The position numbers were made by a program, and so were the translations under genes. From a virus, in IMG/VR virus record IMGVR_UViG_3300045976_000154, positions 1 to 43,591 of that record: a stretch of 43,591 nucleotides of DNA. One strand, 5' to 3'. Under the pieces are notes generated by a model. It had not been told where the DNA came from. It worked only from the letters and a program-made list of their open reading frames with translations, and searched no databases. Positions 1 to 8,563 of the stretch are shown here, piece by piece (position 1 is the stretch's first letter; every line of letters begins with the position of its first letter).

Positions 1-1017
1 CTGAGGCCCGCCGGAGACGCCGCCGCCCGTCTGAACGCCGCCGTGGTGGTGGCCGTGGCCGCTGATGCCGGCCGCGATGACGTCGGTGTCGCCCGTGATC
101 GTCCCCGTCGCGTGGACGTTGCCCGAGAAGGTCGCGCTGCCCCCGCCGCTGGCGCCTGCCGTGCCGGAGATGTTGCCGGCCACGCCGAGGTTGCCGGCGA
201 TGTTCACCGGGCCGGTGTGGTTCCAGACGGAGGCCGAGCTCGTGATCGTCCCGGTCACCGTGAGCGACAGGTTCGCGTCGGCCTCGACCGACAGATTGCC
301 CTTGACGTGCAGGTCGGCGGTCCCATTGACCGTCGCCTGGGCGTTGCCCTTGACCAGCGCGGTGAGGTTCTGGTTCACCGTGGCCGTGAGGTTGCCGTCG
401 ACCTGGGCCGTGATGTTGCCGACCGTGTGCCAGGTGACGTTGCCGGCGTTGTAGAAGGCGACGTTGCCGCTCGGGTCGACAGTGAGCGTCGTGTGCGGCG
501 CCGCCCCGGCATTGGCGATCGCGACCGACAGCCAGGGCGCGGCGGCGGTGTTGCGCGCGATCTTCCAGCGGCCGTCGTAGTCCTTGCCCGTCAGGTCTTC
601 GTGCGGCGCCGTGGCGGCGATGCGGATGAACGTGCCCGACGGATGCGACAGCTCCAGGTCGGCGTTGTCGCGCACCGTCGCGTAGAGGTCGCTCGGGTGG
701 CGCCAGACGAACCGGTTCTTCTCGGCGAACAGCGCCTGCGAGACCTGCGGGTGCAGGAAGCCCAGCAGGAGCGGCAGGCCGCCGGCGTGCGCCATGACCC
801 CGTAGATGACCAGCGTCGGGTCGAGCGCCGCGTCGAACGGCTTGGCCTTGGCCTGCTCGGCCGGCTGCATCAGGCCGGAGACGCCGTGGTCGGCCCCGGC
901 CATGCTGCCGAGCACCTGCACGCCGGCCGTGCGCGCGCCCGTGCGCATCGAGACGACGTCGACCGCGTTGGCCTCCGGGTGGGCGGCGACGATGCGCACG
1001 ATGTCCAGGCCGTCCAT
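1..1017 (-). CDS. Baseplate spike / assembly protein V-like (partial, C-terminus outside window)
   Basis: The reading frame starts at ATG 1017, one base after the stop of the hub gene, and stays open to base 1; 339 codons are present and the last few are missing. The middle third (from about residue 160) is a run of short beta repeats of the form VxGNxxxxVxxN, typical of the triple-stranded beta-helix of gp5/gpV cell-puncturing spikes. Near the visible end is a His-rich stretch, HGHHHGG followed by QTGGG, as in metal-binding spike tips. It should trimerise below the hub and pierce the outer membrane. The N-terminal 130 residues probably hold the OB-fold that docks on the hub. Family assignment rests on the repeats and on position after the hub gene. 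Confidence 0.75.
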   Translation of the reverse strand, partial: MDGLDIVRIVAAHPEANAVDVVSMRTGARTAGVQVLGSMAGADHGVSGLMQPAEQAKAKPFDAALDPTLVIYGVMAHAGGLPLLLGFLHPQVSQALFAEKNRFVWRHPSDLYATVRDNADLELSHPSGTFIRIAATAPHEDLTGKDYDGRWKIARNTAAAPWLSVAIANAGAAPHTTLTVDPSGNVAFYNAGNVTWHTVGNITAQVDGNLTATVNQNLTALVKGNAQATVNGTADLHVKGNLSVEADANLSLTVTGTITSSASVWNHTGPVNIAGNLGVAGNISGTAGASGGGSATFSGNVHATGTITGDTDVIAAGISGHGHHHGGVQTGGGVSGGPQ

Positions 1018-1018
1018 G

Positions 1019-2509
1019 TCAGTTCACCCCGCGCTCGTCGCGCCAGTCGAACGCCGGGCTGCTGTTGGCCGGCGCGGAGACGCGCTCCAGCCAGCCCGTG
1101 CCGCGGCTGAACTGGACTGTCGTCAGGAAGCCCACAGCCTGGCCGAACGCGTGGCTCACCGCGTCGACGTAGACGCGCATCTGCGTCTTGCCGCGCGGGA
1201 TTACCAGGTACATGCCGGGCTTGATCGCCGGGTCGCCCTTCAGGCGCAGCGTCCCCGTCTCGAAGACCAGGTTGTCCTGGTTGAGGTCGATCAGCGTCTG
1301 CCGGCGCTGCGTGAGCCAGTCTTCCTCGGACAGCGTGCGCTGGCCGTTGCCGGCGGCGTCGGGCGCCATGATCGCCGCGCCGGCGTTCGTCAGCTGCGTC
1401 TGCACCTCCATGAAGCGCCAGCCGAACGACGTCGGGTCGTTATTCTCGCGCTGCGGGATGAGGTAGCTGGCGGCGTCGCCGGTCGCGCCCTGCAGGCGCC
1501 GCTCGTTGTCGTTGATGAGGTCACCGAAGGCGCGCGTCACCCAGAAGTAGTTCGCGACGCCCGCGTCGCTGCGCGTGAAGCTGCCGGCCACGTAGCTGTC
1601 GAGGCCAACCGTGTAGTCGGCCGCCGCGGCCGCGCCGCCGATCGGCGCGCCGCCGGCATCGCGCCAGGGCAGGGGGCGCGCGGTGAGCACGAGCGCCGTG
1701 TCCTGGTCATCGACGAACAGCTCGTTGAAGACGCCCACGTCCAGCAGGCTCGACAGCACCTCATAGACCGAGCGGCCGTCGAAGGCGCTGGAGCCCTGCA
1801 CGGGGGGCACCTGGCCGCTGGTGATCGTGCAGGCGGCCGTCATCGAGCGCAGCGGCGCCAGCGAGTCGGGCACGTTGGCGAACAGCTTGGCCAAGTACGG
1901 GTTGATGATCTGCGCGAGCGCGCCGGCCAGGAAGTCCGTCGGGGCCTGGATGTTGCCCTGGCTGCCGCTGAACATCGTCAGGGCGTCGAACGTCGCGAGC
2001 GCCTGCGGCCCGAAGGGGATGCCGTACTGGTCGGTGAGCGCCTGCGAGGCCTCGGGCGTCAGGCCCGCGGCCATGAAGCGGATGCGCAGCAGGTTGAGCA
2101 CGCGCCCGATGCCGTAGCCTGTGACCGTGATCCGCCGCTGCGGCTGGCCGCCGTCGATGTCCTCGTCCAGGCCGACACTGCCGACGAAGCCGCGCATGAT
2201 GAGCGGGTAGGGCGTGCCCGTGGCCACGCCGGTGCCGCGGATCTCGATGATGTCCATGGGCTCGATGAGCGCGTCCAGCATGTCGCCCAGGCCCGCGAGC
2301 GGCCGCGGCGTGAGCTGGATCTGGAAGCTGCCGCCGTTCGGGTCGGCCAGCGCGCGCGACGTGCGGAAGCCCGAGTCGGCCAGGTAGGGCGTGATGTCGA
2401 GCTTCGTGATCGACGTGAAGCGCGACGAGGCGGTGTAGGCGCCGCCCAGCGCGCTGCGCGCGCGCGGCTTGTACAGCCAGATGCTGGCCTGCGGGTTGCG
2501 GACTTTCAT
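1019..2509 (-). CDS. Baseplate hub protein (gpD/gp27/Mu gp44-like)
   Basis: A 496-residue protein. Its ATG overlaps the tape-measure stop (4-base overlap) and it is followed directly by the spike gene. The order tape measure, hub, spike is standard for contractile tails. The sequence is rich in short beta strands and includes a central segment with two YGIG/YLAKLF-type motifs, but I see no catalytic motif. The role, a trimeric hub that closes the tube and carries the spike, is inferred mainly from gene order, size and the polar beta-rich composition. An alternative is another baseplate component with a hub-like fold. Confidence 0.6.
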   Translation of the reverse strand: MKVRNPQASIWLYKPRARSALGGAYTASSRFTSITKLDITPYLADSGFRTSRALADPNGGSFQIQLTPRPLAGLGDMLDALIEPMDIIEIRGTGVATGTPYPLIMRGFVGSVGLDEDIDGGQPQRRITVTGYGIGRVLNLLRIRFMAAGLTPEASQALTDQYGIPFGPQALATFDALTMFSGSQGNIQAPTDFLAGALAQIINPYLAKLFANVPDSLAPLRSMTAACTITSGQVPPVQGSSAFDGRSVYEVLSSLLDVGVFNELFVDDQDTALVLTARPLPWRDAGGAPIGGAAAAADYTVGLDSYVAGSFTRSDAGVANYFWVTRAFGDLINDNERRLQGATGDAASYLIPQRENNDPTSFGWRFMEVQTQLTNAGAAIMAPDAAGNGQRTLSEEDWLTQRRQTLIDLNQDNLVFETGTLRLKGDPAIKPGMYLVIPRGKTQMRVYVDAVSHAFGQAVGFLTTVQFSRGTGWLERVSAPANSSPAFDWRDERGVN

Positions 2510-5460
2510 CGCACGATGCCGCCGTCGGCGTCGATCTGGTAGAGGCCGGCGGCCTTGGGCGTGCCGGAGCCGGCCAGCGGGATCGTCTTCGACGGCGCGA
2601 GCTGGTTGCCCTTGCTGTCCTTCACCGTCACGGTGAGCTCGTGGTAGGACGGCAGCGCCGGTCCTGCGGCGGCGGGCGCCGCGCCGGCGCCGGGCGCCAC
2701 CTTGGCGTCGGGCAGCGTGTCGGGCGCGAGCATGGGCACCTCGCGCGCGAACGCGTCGCCATAGGCGTCGGCGGCGGCCGAGCGCGTGTACGGGCCGCCG
2801 TTGTACATGCGCGCCGCGGCGCGCCGATCGCCGCCGGCGCGCTTGAGCATCTCCGCGTAGATCGCGGCGCCGGCGCGGATGTTGTCGACCGGGTTCATCG
2901 CCGTCTCGGGCGTCAGGCCGAGCGCATCCAGGTTCGAGCCGTTGATGCCCATGAGGCCGTAGTCCGTCGTCCCGTTTGCGTTGTCGTGCTTCGCGTTCGG
3001 GTTGAGCGTCGACTCGCGCGTGGCGAGCAGCTTCAGCTCGCGCCAGGAGAACGGCTTGCCGATCGAGGCCGCCCGGAACAGCGGGTCGAGCGCGCTGGGC
3101 GAGTTCGTGAGGTCGGCGTTGCTGCGGTCGACCTTCTCGTCGCGCGCGCGCTGCGCCGCGGCCTCCGGCGAGTCCGGGTGGTCGCGCACGAACTCGGCAC
3201 GCTGCTCGACGCCGATCTGGGCATCGATCGCCGCCTTCTGCTTCGTCAGGCCCTCGACCACACCCGCGTCGGGCGGCAGGAACATCGGCTTGCCGCCGAC
3301 GTCCACGCGCCGGCCGACCTTGGCGGACTCGATCTGCTTGGACAGGTCGGCGCTCTGCCGCTGCAGCTTCACCACCGGCGAGACGCCCATCAGCTCGTCG
3401 GCCTTGTCCTGGTCGATGACCTTGAAGAACTGCGCGGTGCGCACGACCGCCTCACGCACGCCCTCCATGATCGGGATGAGCTTGCTCGCGAGCGTGGTGA
3501 CGGCGTTGTCGATCGCCGCCAGGCTGTCGCGCGTCTTCTCGCCCTCGGTCTTGATCGTCTCCTTGGCGGCGATCGGCGCGAGCACCTTGCGCAGCTTCTC
3601 GTCGTCGTCGCCGGCCGCGGCGATCGCGGAGCGCTGCTGGTCGGTGAGCGCGTCCGCGCCCGTGCGCGCGAGCATGTCGGCGCGGCGCTGCACGAGGTCG
3701 GCGTGCCCAGCACTGAGCACGCCCGCTGCCTGCGCCATCTGCCCGACGTTGATGCCGGTCGTGTCGACGCCCAGGCCCTTGAGCTGCTCCAGGACGCCGG
3801 CCGTGCCTCGGCCGCGCATGGCCGCCATCAGCGCGTAGGCGTCGCCGCGCGAGGGCGCGCCCATCGCCTGCAGGGCGGAGGCGAGCTGCTGCGTGTTGCC
3901 ACCGTAGCGCGCCTGCAGGCCGCCATAGACGCTGTCGAAGACGGTCCCGTTGCCGGCGGCCGAGCTCATGCGGCCCAGGCGATCCATCTCGCGCGTGTCG
4001 CCGCGCGCGGCCGCAGCGCGGTAGGCCGGGCTGTTCTCGCCGAAGACGTCGCGCACGTTGGCCATCAGGCCGGCCTCGCGCACCGACTGCACGTCGTAGC
4101 CCGTGGCGGGCATCCCGCGGCGCATCATCGACGACAGCAGCAGCATGTCGCCCGACTCGCCGCCGGCGCCGCCGCGGAAGCCCGCGTCCATCGCCGCCAT
4201 CCGGCCGATGCCCTCGGCGGTGCCCAGGCCCGGCAGGCGCAGCTGCGCCAGGCGCGCGGCGACGTCCAGGACGTTGTCCGTGTTCGCGCGCGTCAGCGAG
4301 CCGCCGGCGACCTGAGACGAGTAGGCGGTGAGGTTGCCCAGCACCTCCGACAGCCGGCCGAAGTCGCCGCGCTTGGAGATGGCGTCCGCGATCGACCGGC
4401 CGAGCTTGTCGGGCGAGTCCTGGCCGGTGCGGCGCAGCTCGGCGAACTGGCTCACCGTCGAGCCCACGTCCAGACCCATGAGGCGCGCGAAGCCGCCGGC
4501 GCGGCCCGTCTCGTCGAACAGGCGCCCGCGGTCGGACTGCCCGATGCCGCTGGCCGCCGCGTAGGCGCGCGACAAGCCCGTCGCCTCGCCGGTCGTCACG
4601 TCCAAGCCCCGGCCCAGCGCGCTCGCGCTCTCGCGCAGCCGGTCGAACTCGTCGGCCGTGCCGCCCACCGAGCGGATGAGGTCGCTGCGCGACTGGCCTT
4701 CCTCCTGCGCGGCGCCGACCTTGCCGGCGACGGCGCCGACCAGCTTCATCGCACCGAAGGCCGCCGCGCCGATGACGCCGCCCAGCGCCAAGCGCCCGAG
4801 CCCGGCGGCCGACGTGAAGCCGCCGGCGCCCGAGGCCTCGGCGATGCCCTGGCCGAAGATCCGGCCGCCCAGGCCGGGGGAGGGGAGCAGCTGCCCGGCG
4901 ACGCCGCGGCCAGTCATCGCCAGCGCGCGCGCCGCGAAGCCGGCGGCAGAGCCCGGCGCGCCGCCGCCGGGCGAGCCCGGCCTGCCGTCGCCCAGGCCGA
5001 TCGCGCCGAGCACCTGCGCGCGCATGCGCTTGGCCTCGGTCTCCGACAGCGCGGCCTTGCGCCAGCCGCCATCGAGGTACTCGTCGAGCGTGCCGGGCAG
5101 CCGGCGCGTGCCGCGCGCGCCGGACTGGCGCCAGGCGTCGTACTCCGTGCGCGCGTTCGCCACCTGCTCGCGCGTGCGCTTCACGCCGATGCTGGCCAGC
5201 TGGCCCTGCATCTTGACCGTCTTGGCCAGCTCGTCGTTGAGCTTCTTCTGCGCGGTGACCGCGGCCGGCAGCGACAGCTGCTTGTCGACCTGCTTGCCGG
5301 CCTCCCCGAGCTTGTCGATCGCCTTCTCGGCCCCCGTCGTGTCGAGGACGACCTCGCGCGGCTTGGCGGCGTCGTCGATCTTCGCGCCAAGGTCGACGAC
5401 CTCCTTGTCGACCCCGGAGAGGTCGGCGCCGATCTTGATTTCGGGGTTGTTGCCGCTCAT
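2506..5460 (-). CDS. Tape measure protein with C-terminal lytic transglycosylase domain
   Basis: A 984-residue protein, the second longest gene-like frame in the block, placed after the tail-chaperone pair as expected for a tape measure. The N-terminal 130 residues are charged and helical. A hydrophobic Gly/Ala segment lies at about residues 205-245, and a long Ala/Arg-rich helical middle follows. Residues about 800-905 form an SLT-type transglycosylase: a RES motif with catalytic Glu near 816, then YGLMGIN, then MYNGGP. This domain would open peptidoglycan during DNA entry. By the usual scaling of about 0.15 nm per residue, a tail near 150 nm is expected (inference). The last 60 residues are Ala/Pro/Gly-rich. 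Confidence 0.88.
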   Translation of the reverse strand: MSGNNPEIKIGADLSGVDKEVVDLGAKIDDAAKPREVVLDTTGAEKAIDKLGEAGKQVDKQLSLPAAVTAQKKLNDELAKTVKMQGQLASIGVKRTREQVANARTEYDAWRQSGARGTRRLPGTLDEYLDGGWRKAALSETEAKRMRAQVLGAIGLGDGRPGSPGGGAPGSAAGFAARALAMTGRGVAGQLLPSPGLGGRIFGQGIAEASGAGGFTSAAGLGRLALGGVIGAAAFGAMKLVGAVAGKVGAAQEEGQSRSDLIRSVGGTADEFDRLRESASALGRGLDVTTGEATGLSRAYAAASGIGQSDRGRLFDETGRAGGFARLMGLDVGSTVSQFAELRRTGQDSPDKLGRSIADAISKRGDFGRLSEVLGNLTAYSSQVAGGSLTRANTDNVLDVAARLAQLRLPGLGTAEGIGRMAAMDAGFRGGAGGESGDMLLLSSMMRRGMPATGYDVQSVREAGLMANVRDVFGENSPAYRAAAARGDTREMDRLGRMSSAAGNGTVFDSVYGGLQARYGGNTQQLASALQAMGAPSRGDAYALMAAMRGRGTAGVLEQLKGLGVDTTGINVGQMAQAAGVLSAGHADLVQRRADMLARTGADALTDQQRSAIAAAGDDDEKLRKVLAPIAAKETIKTEGEKTRDSLAAIDNAVTTLASKLIPIMEGVREAVVRTAQFFKVIDQDKADELMGVSPVVKLQRQSADLSKQIESAKVGRRVDVGGKPMFLPPDAGVVEGLTKQKAAIDAQIGVEQRAEFVRDHPDSPEAAAQRARDEKVDRSNADLTNSPSALDPLFRAASIGKPFSWRELKLLATRESTLNPNAKHDNANGTTDYGLMGINGSNLDALGLTPETAMNPVDNIRAGAAIYAEMLKRAGGDRRAAARMYNGGPYTRSAAADAYGDAFAREVPMLAPDTLPDAKVAPGAGAAPAAAGPALPSYHELTVTVKDSKGNQLAPSKTIPLAGSGTPKAAGLYQIDADGGIVR

Positions 5461-5469
5461 GCCGCCACG

Positions 5470-6103
5470 CTACTGTCCCGACGCGCCGCGCTGCAGCTCA
5501 TCGTCTGGCACGTCCTCGAAGTCGTCGACCGGCGGCAGACCCAGCTGCTCGCGCATCTCGGCGACGCGATCCTCGAAGTTCTCGTCGGTGAATTCCTCGT
5601 CGACGACGCCGCGCGCGAGGAACTGCACCCGCCAGTAGTCGGTCTGCGCCTGCTCCGGCGTCAGCGCGAGGAAGCGCGGATCGGTCTCCGGCAGCCGGAA
5701 GTGGTTGCGGTACCAGAACTCGATCGACTCGAACGTCGCCGCCGCTTCCTCACGCGCTCGACGGCGGATTTGCTGGTCGAAAGGAGTCCTCCTTCGCCTT
5801 CACATCGGCGTACAGCTCGATGATGAAGGCTTCGTTCTCGGGGTGCTCGACCATCTCGACGGCGGCCAGGTCCTCCCAGCCCTTGGGCGCCTCGACGCAC
5901 AGCACGCGGTGCATCGCGACGACGCCGGCCATGGCGGCCAGATCCTTGTCCAGGTCAGGGCCATCCTCGACGCCGGCGGCGCGCAGGAACTTCACGAACT
6001 CGGCGCGGATTGCCGCGCGATCGCCGTAGGTGCGGCGGCCGTAGACGAACCGGCCGATGGCCGGGTGCACGACCTCGAAATCGGTGGGGGAGGGGGCTCG
6101 CAT
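5470..6103 (-). CDS. Tail assembly chaperone GT fusion made by programmed +1 frameshift
   Basis: The frame that follows the G-type chaperone (5,778 down to the TAG at 5,470) encodes about 102 residues with normal codon use, for example EFWYRNHF and REQLGLPPVDDFEDV. It has no start codon near its beginning, and an in-frame TGA lies just upstream of the shift region. It can be translated only by a ribosome moving +1 from the G frame. A shift on TTT followed by C (TTT to TTC, bases 5,782-5,779) gives a protein of about 210 residues. G and GT chaperones coat the tape measure before the tube polymerises, and this pair lies directly upstream of the tape measure gene. Confidence 0.75.
5750..6103 (-). 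CDS. Tail assembly chaperone G-type protein
   Basis: A 117-residue acidic protein (starts MRAPSPTDFEVV) encoded just upstream of the tape measure, separated from it only by a start-less downstream frame. Size, position and the out-of-frame extension fit the gpG member of a G/GT tail chaperone pair. It ends nine codons after the proposed shift site, so most of its sequence is shared with the fusion. I see no enzymatic motif, and sequence similarity in this family is usually weak, so the call rests on architecture. Confidence 0.72.
   Translation of the reverse strand: MRAPSPTDFEVVHPAIGRFVYGRRTYGDRAAIRAEFVKFLRAAGVEDGPDLDKDLAAMAGVVAMHRVLCVEAPKGWEDLAAVEMVEHPENEAFIIELYADVKAKEDSFRPANPPSSA
5777..5796 (-). 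other. Candidate +1 ribosomal frameshift site
   Basis: On the minus strand the sequence is CGAAGGAGGACTCCTTTCGA. Phe-tRNA on TTT can re-pair with TTC after a +1 slip, and the codon then awaiting decoding is CGA, usually slow. A perfect Shine-Dalgarno-like AAGGAGG lies 5 bases upstream of TTT, with no start codon of its own. This resembles the prfB +1 arrangement, with slightly longer spacing than prfB. Confidence 0.6.
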
Positions 6104-6110
6104 GGTGGTG

Positions 6111-6368
6111 TCAGCTTCCGTTGCGGGCGCGCGCGGCGGCGCGCTTCTCGTAGTCGTCGCGGCAGTCCTGGTCGCAAAAGCGCTGGCCGGCCTTCAGCTC
6201 GATGAGGCAGTTCGCGCACACGCCGTCGGGCAGCCGCGGCGCGCGCGCGGCGCGATCGCGCTGGGCGGCGAGCGCCGCTTCGCGCTCGCGCTCCTCGACG
6301 GCAGTGGCCTGGTCGTCGACCGACGTCGGCGGCCGCTCGAACTCCTCCGGGACGCGGTCAGCCGCCAT
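6111..6368 (-). CDS. Small putative zinc-finger protein
   Basis: An 85-residue protein. Its first half is charged and helical (EEREREAALAAQRD). The second half has CANC, then FCDQDC, a four-cysteine pattern like small zinc ribbons that read CxxC-x10-CxxxC. The gene overlaps the end of the Rz gene by 11 bases and ends 7 bases before the tail chaperone gene. The function is unknown; metal binding is inferred from the cysteine spacing. Confidence 0.6.
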   Translation of the reverse strand: MAADRVPEEFERPPTSVDDQATAVEEREREAALAAQRDRAARAPRLPDGVCANCLIELKAGQRFCDQDCRDDYEKRAAARARNGS

Positions 6369-6960
6369 TCGTCGTCGTCCTCACGGCGTCGTACTCGGCC
6401 CGGCAGGCGCCGAGGCGGGCGGCGAGATCGTCAGCGTAGTCCGCCAGATCCCCCGCAGTCTGGTCAGCCCAGCCGAGCACCTCGACGAGGAGGCCGTCGG
6501 CGCGCTGGCGGACGCTGGCGGCAGGCACACCGACGGCGCCGACGCCGGGAAGTCCGCCGCGGGCGACAGCGGCGGGATCTTCGTCGGGGCGACCACCACG
6601 GGAATCTGCGGCGGCAAGGGCTTCGGCGGCGTCGAGCAGGCTGCGATGAGCAGCGGCAGCGTCAGCGCGAGCAGCGTCGCGCTCGCGGGTTGCGACTTGG
6701 GCGTCATGTTCGACCTTCTCCTGTTGGGCGATGAGGGTGCGGTGCTCCTGCTCGTGCAGGGCCTCCGCGGCGGATGCGGCCTGGGCCATGCGCAGGCGAT
6801 CGGCGTCCCATTCGCGCTGCTTCTCGACGGCCTCGGCGTGGCCGCGCTTGTAGCCGGCGGCGTCGCCGGTGACGACGCCCTCGTGGTGGACGACTGCGAT
6901 GCCGCCGCCGATGGCTCCCACGAGCGCGAGCGCGGCGAGGATGGTGAAGGCGCCGTTCAT
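6358..6960 (-). CDS. Rz: Inner-membrane spanin (Rz-like)
   Basis: A 200-residue type II membrane protein. The start at 6960 (MNGAFTIL) overlaps the upstream stop as ATGA. It is followed at once by a hydrophobic segment at residues 5-22, then a long charged, Ala/Glu/Arg-rich coiled coil to about residue 130. This is the i-spanin plan: an inner-membrane anchor with a periplasmic coiled coil. A lipoprotein frame nested inside the gene supplies the outer-membrane partner. Together they fuse inner and outer membranes at the last step of lysis. The upstream transglycosylase completes the cassette. Confidence 0.8.
   Translation of the reverse strand: MNGAFTILAALALVGAIGGGIAVVHHEGVVTGDAAGYKRGHAEAVEKQREWDADRLRMAQAASAAEALHEQEHRTLIAQQEKVEHDAQVATRERDAARADAAAAHRSLLDAAEALAAADSRGGRPDEDPAAVARGGLPGVGAVGVPAASVRQRADGLLVEVLGWADQTAGDLADYADDLAARLGACRAEYDAVRTTTNGG
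6381..6707 (-). CDS. Rz1: Outer-membrane spanin lipoprotein (Rz1-like), nested in Rz
   Basis: A 108-residue frame lying wholly inside the Rz gene in another reading frame. Residues 1-24 form a lipoprotein signal: a polar start, the hydrophobic stretch ATLLALTLPLL, then the lipobox IAAC with Cys24 as the first mature residue. The mature part begins STPPKPLPP and is Pro-rich, as is usual for Rz1. Full nesting of Rz1 in Rz is known from several phages. The C-terminal half is less Rz1-like and longer than many homologues. Confidence 0.78.
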   Translation of the reverse strand: MTPKSQPASATLLALTLPLLIAACSTPPKPLPPQIPVVVAPTKIPPLSPAADFPASAPSVCLPPASASAPTASSSRCSAGLTRLRGIWRTTLTISPPASAPAGPSTTP

Positions 6961-7589
6961 ACGATGTCCTCCTTGAACGGCGCCCACGCGACGCGGCCGC
7001 CCTCGAACGTGAAATTCAGGCCCATCGCGCGCTCGATGACCTTGCGGTCCTGCGGCTCGGCGTCCTGCAAGTGCTCCGTGTAGAAATTGCCCCAGGTCGT
7101 GGCCGCGGCCGGCTTGCCGGCTTGCGTCCAGCGGTACTCGGGGGCGCCGTCCTCGCGGCGGAAGCCGTCCTGGATGCGGATCATTCGCTCGCCGCGATCG
7201 GCGATGGCTTCGGTGGGCGAGCCGGCCTTCATGCACTCGCACTTCGCTGTGCGGAAGCTCTGCTCGCCGTGCTCACAGGCGGCGCCAGAGCGCGGGCAGA
7301 CCGGCACGGCGTGCGACGTGGACATGCGGCTTTCGAGCTGGCCGACATGCGGGTTCGGCACGTCGTCGACATACAGCTTGTGCGGCCAGCCGTACTTCCA
7401 GTCGGCCCAATCGGCACGCGCGCCGGCGCGCAGCGCCGCGGCCAGGTCGGCCGGGTGCATCGAGCCGCAGTAGCTGCACGAGCGCAGCTGGCCCGTCGTG
7501 AGGCCGGCCGCGAGGTCGGGCGCCTGCGCGTCGCGCCAGGTCGCCTCCATGGCGCTGAAGACGGTGGTCTTGTGCTTGTGGGCTTCCAT
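6957..7589 (-). CDS. Hypothetical protein in lysis cassette
   Basis: A 210-residue soluble protein that I do not recognise. The start at 7589 (MEAHKHKTT) overlaps the end of the transglycosylase gene, and its stop overlaps the Rz start, so it is translationally coupled within the lysis operon. It has a CSYC pair near residue 40, then CPRSGAAC and CEC further on, so it may bind metal. The C-terminal part reads like a short substrate-recognition or regulatory segment (YRWTQAGK, WAPFKEDI). No membrane segment is visible, which argues against a holin. Confidence 0.6.
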   Translation of the reverse strand: MEAHKHKTTVFSAMEATWRDAQAPDLAAGLTTGQLRSCSYCGSMHPADLAAALRAGARADWADWKYGWPHKLYVDDVPNPHVGQLESRMSTSHAVPVCPRSGAACEHGEQSFRTAKCECMKAGSPTEAIADRGERMIRIQDGFRREDGAPEYRWTQAGKPAAATTWGNFYTEHLQDAEPQDRKVIERAMGLNFTFEGGRVAWAPFKEDIV

Positions 7590-8563
7590 CACAGCACCTC
7601 CGCGTAGCGCGCGCGGCGCACGATCAGGACGTTGCGCACGTAGCCGCGATTGATCGCGAAGGCGCTCTGCCCGTAGCCCGCGCGCGCGGCGCGCGCCTTG
7701 AGCGAGTGGAGCTCGACGTTGCCGAACCAGACCCGGGCGTCGCAGCCGCGCACCGCGGCGCATAGGCGCCTGTCGCTCTGCAGTCCGCCCATGCCGCCGT
7801 TGTAGGCCGCAAAGGTCATCGCCAGCCGGTCCTGTGGCGACGGCACCGTGCCCAACGACCGGTAGAGGCCGCGGTCGGTCAGCACCAGCGTGCGCAGCTG
7901 GCGCCGCGGGTCGAAGCGATCGGCGAACTGCCAGTCACGCAGGCTCGGGTCAAGACCGCGCGCGGCCGCGAAGTTGTCGAAGGCCTTGGTGATCGTGACC
8001 TGGCCGAGGCCGACGCCGTACTCGAAGGGCGTCTTCAGCTCGGCGTGCGAGCTCCAGCACATGCGCGATCGCAGGCTCGGGCAGGTCTCCTGCTCCACCT
8101 GGGCGCCCAGCGTCGCCGGGTCGGGCATCGCCTGCCAGAAGGCGAGCTGTTCGGCCTTGAGCACCGGCAGCAGCGCGCGCGCCGCGGCGGGCGGCTGCGG
8201 CGCGGGCTCGGCGGCGCGCGCCGTCGACAGGCACCCGAGCAGCAGCGCGACGTAGATCAGCGCGCCGACCAGCGCCTGGCCGAGCCACATGACGGCCGCC
8301 GGCAGGCTGCCAGCCATCCCCTTGCGCCAGGCCTCGTGCGATCGCGCCTCGCCGCCGAGCGCGCGCCGGATCATGTACGCCGGCCCCGCGACGACGAAGG
8401 CCCAGCTCATGAACTGCAGGCGCAGCAGCGTGTCCTTGCCGGCGTCCGGGTCGGTGACCAGGAACCAGCCGATGACGGCCAGCGCGAGGCCCGCCATGAC
8501 GAACAGGCGGAACGCCCATACGCGGCCGACGCCGCCCCAATCGATCGCCTTCAGGAAATCCAT
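7589..8563 (-). CDS. Membrane-tethered lytic transglycosylase endolysin
   Basis: A 324-residue protein; I chose ATG 8563 (MDFLKAIDW) because the longer frame upstream runs into the terminator. Three hydrophobic segments lie at residues about 16-36, 46-66 and 86-111. They are followed by ARA at 115-117, a possible signal-peptidase site, and a GC pair at 110-111 resembling a weak lipobox. Residues 140-265 form an SLT-like domain: EQET with likely catalytic Glu159, then YGVGLGQ, then AAYNGG. With a cytoplasmic N-terminus, three passes put the enzyme in the periplasm. It may act as a holin-endolysin fusion or as a releasable, membrane-arrested endolysin. Confidence 0.78.
   Translation of the reverse strand: MDFLKAIDWGGVGRVWAFRLFVMAGLALAVIGWFLVTDPDAGKDTLLRLQFMSWAFVVAGPAYMIRRALGGEARSHEAWRKGMAGSLPAAVMWLGQALVGALIYVALLLGCLSTARAAEPAPQPPAAARALLPVLKAEQLAFWQAMPDPATLGAQVEQETCPSLRSRMCWSSHAELKTPFEYGVGLGQVTITKAFDNFAAARGLDPSLRDWQFADRFDPRRQLRTLVLTDRGLYRSLGTVPSPQDRLAMTFAAYNGGMGGLQSDRRLCAAVRGCDARVWFGNVELHSLKARAARAGYGQSAFAINRGYVRNVLIVRRARYAEVL

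Noticed and set aside
2641-5823. 1,060-residue open frame on the plus strand
   Set aside because: It is an Arg/Ala-rich shadow opposite the tape measure gene, produced by high GC content; no domain pattern.
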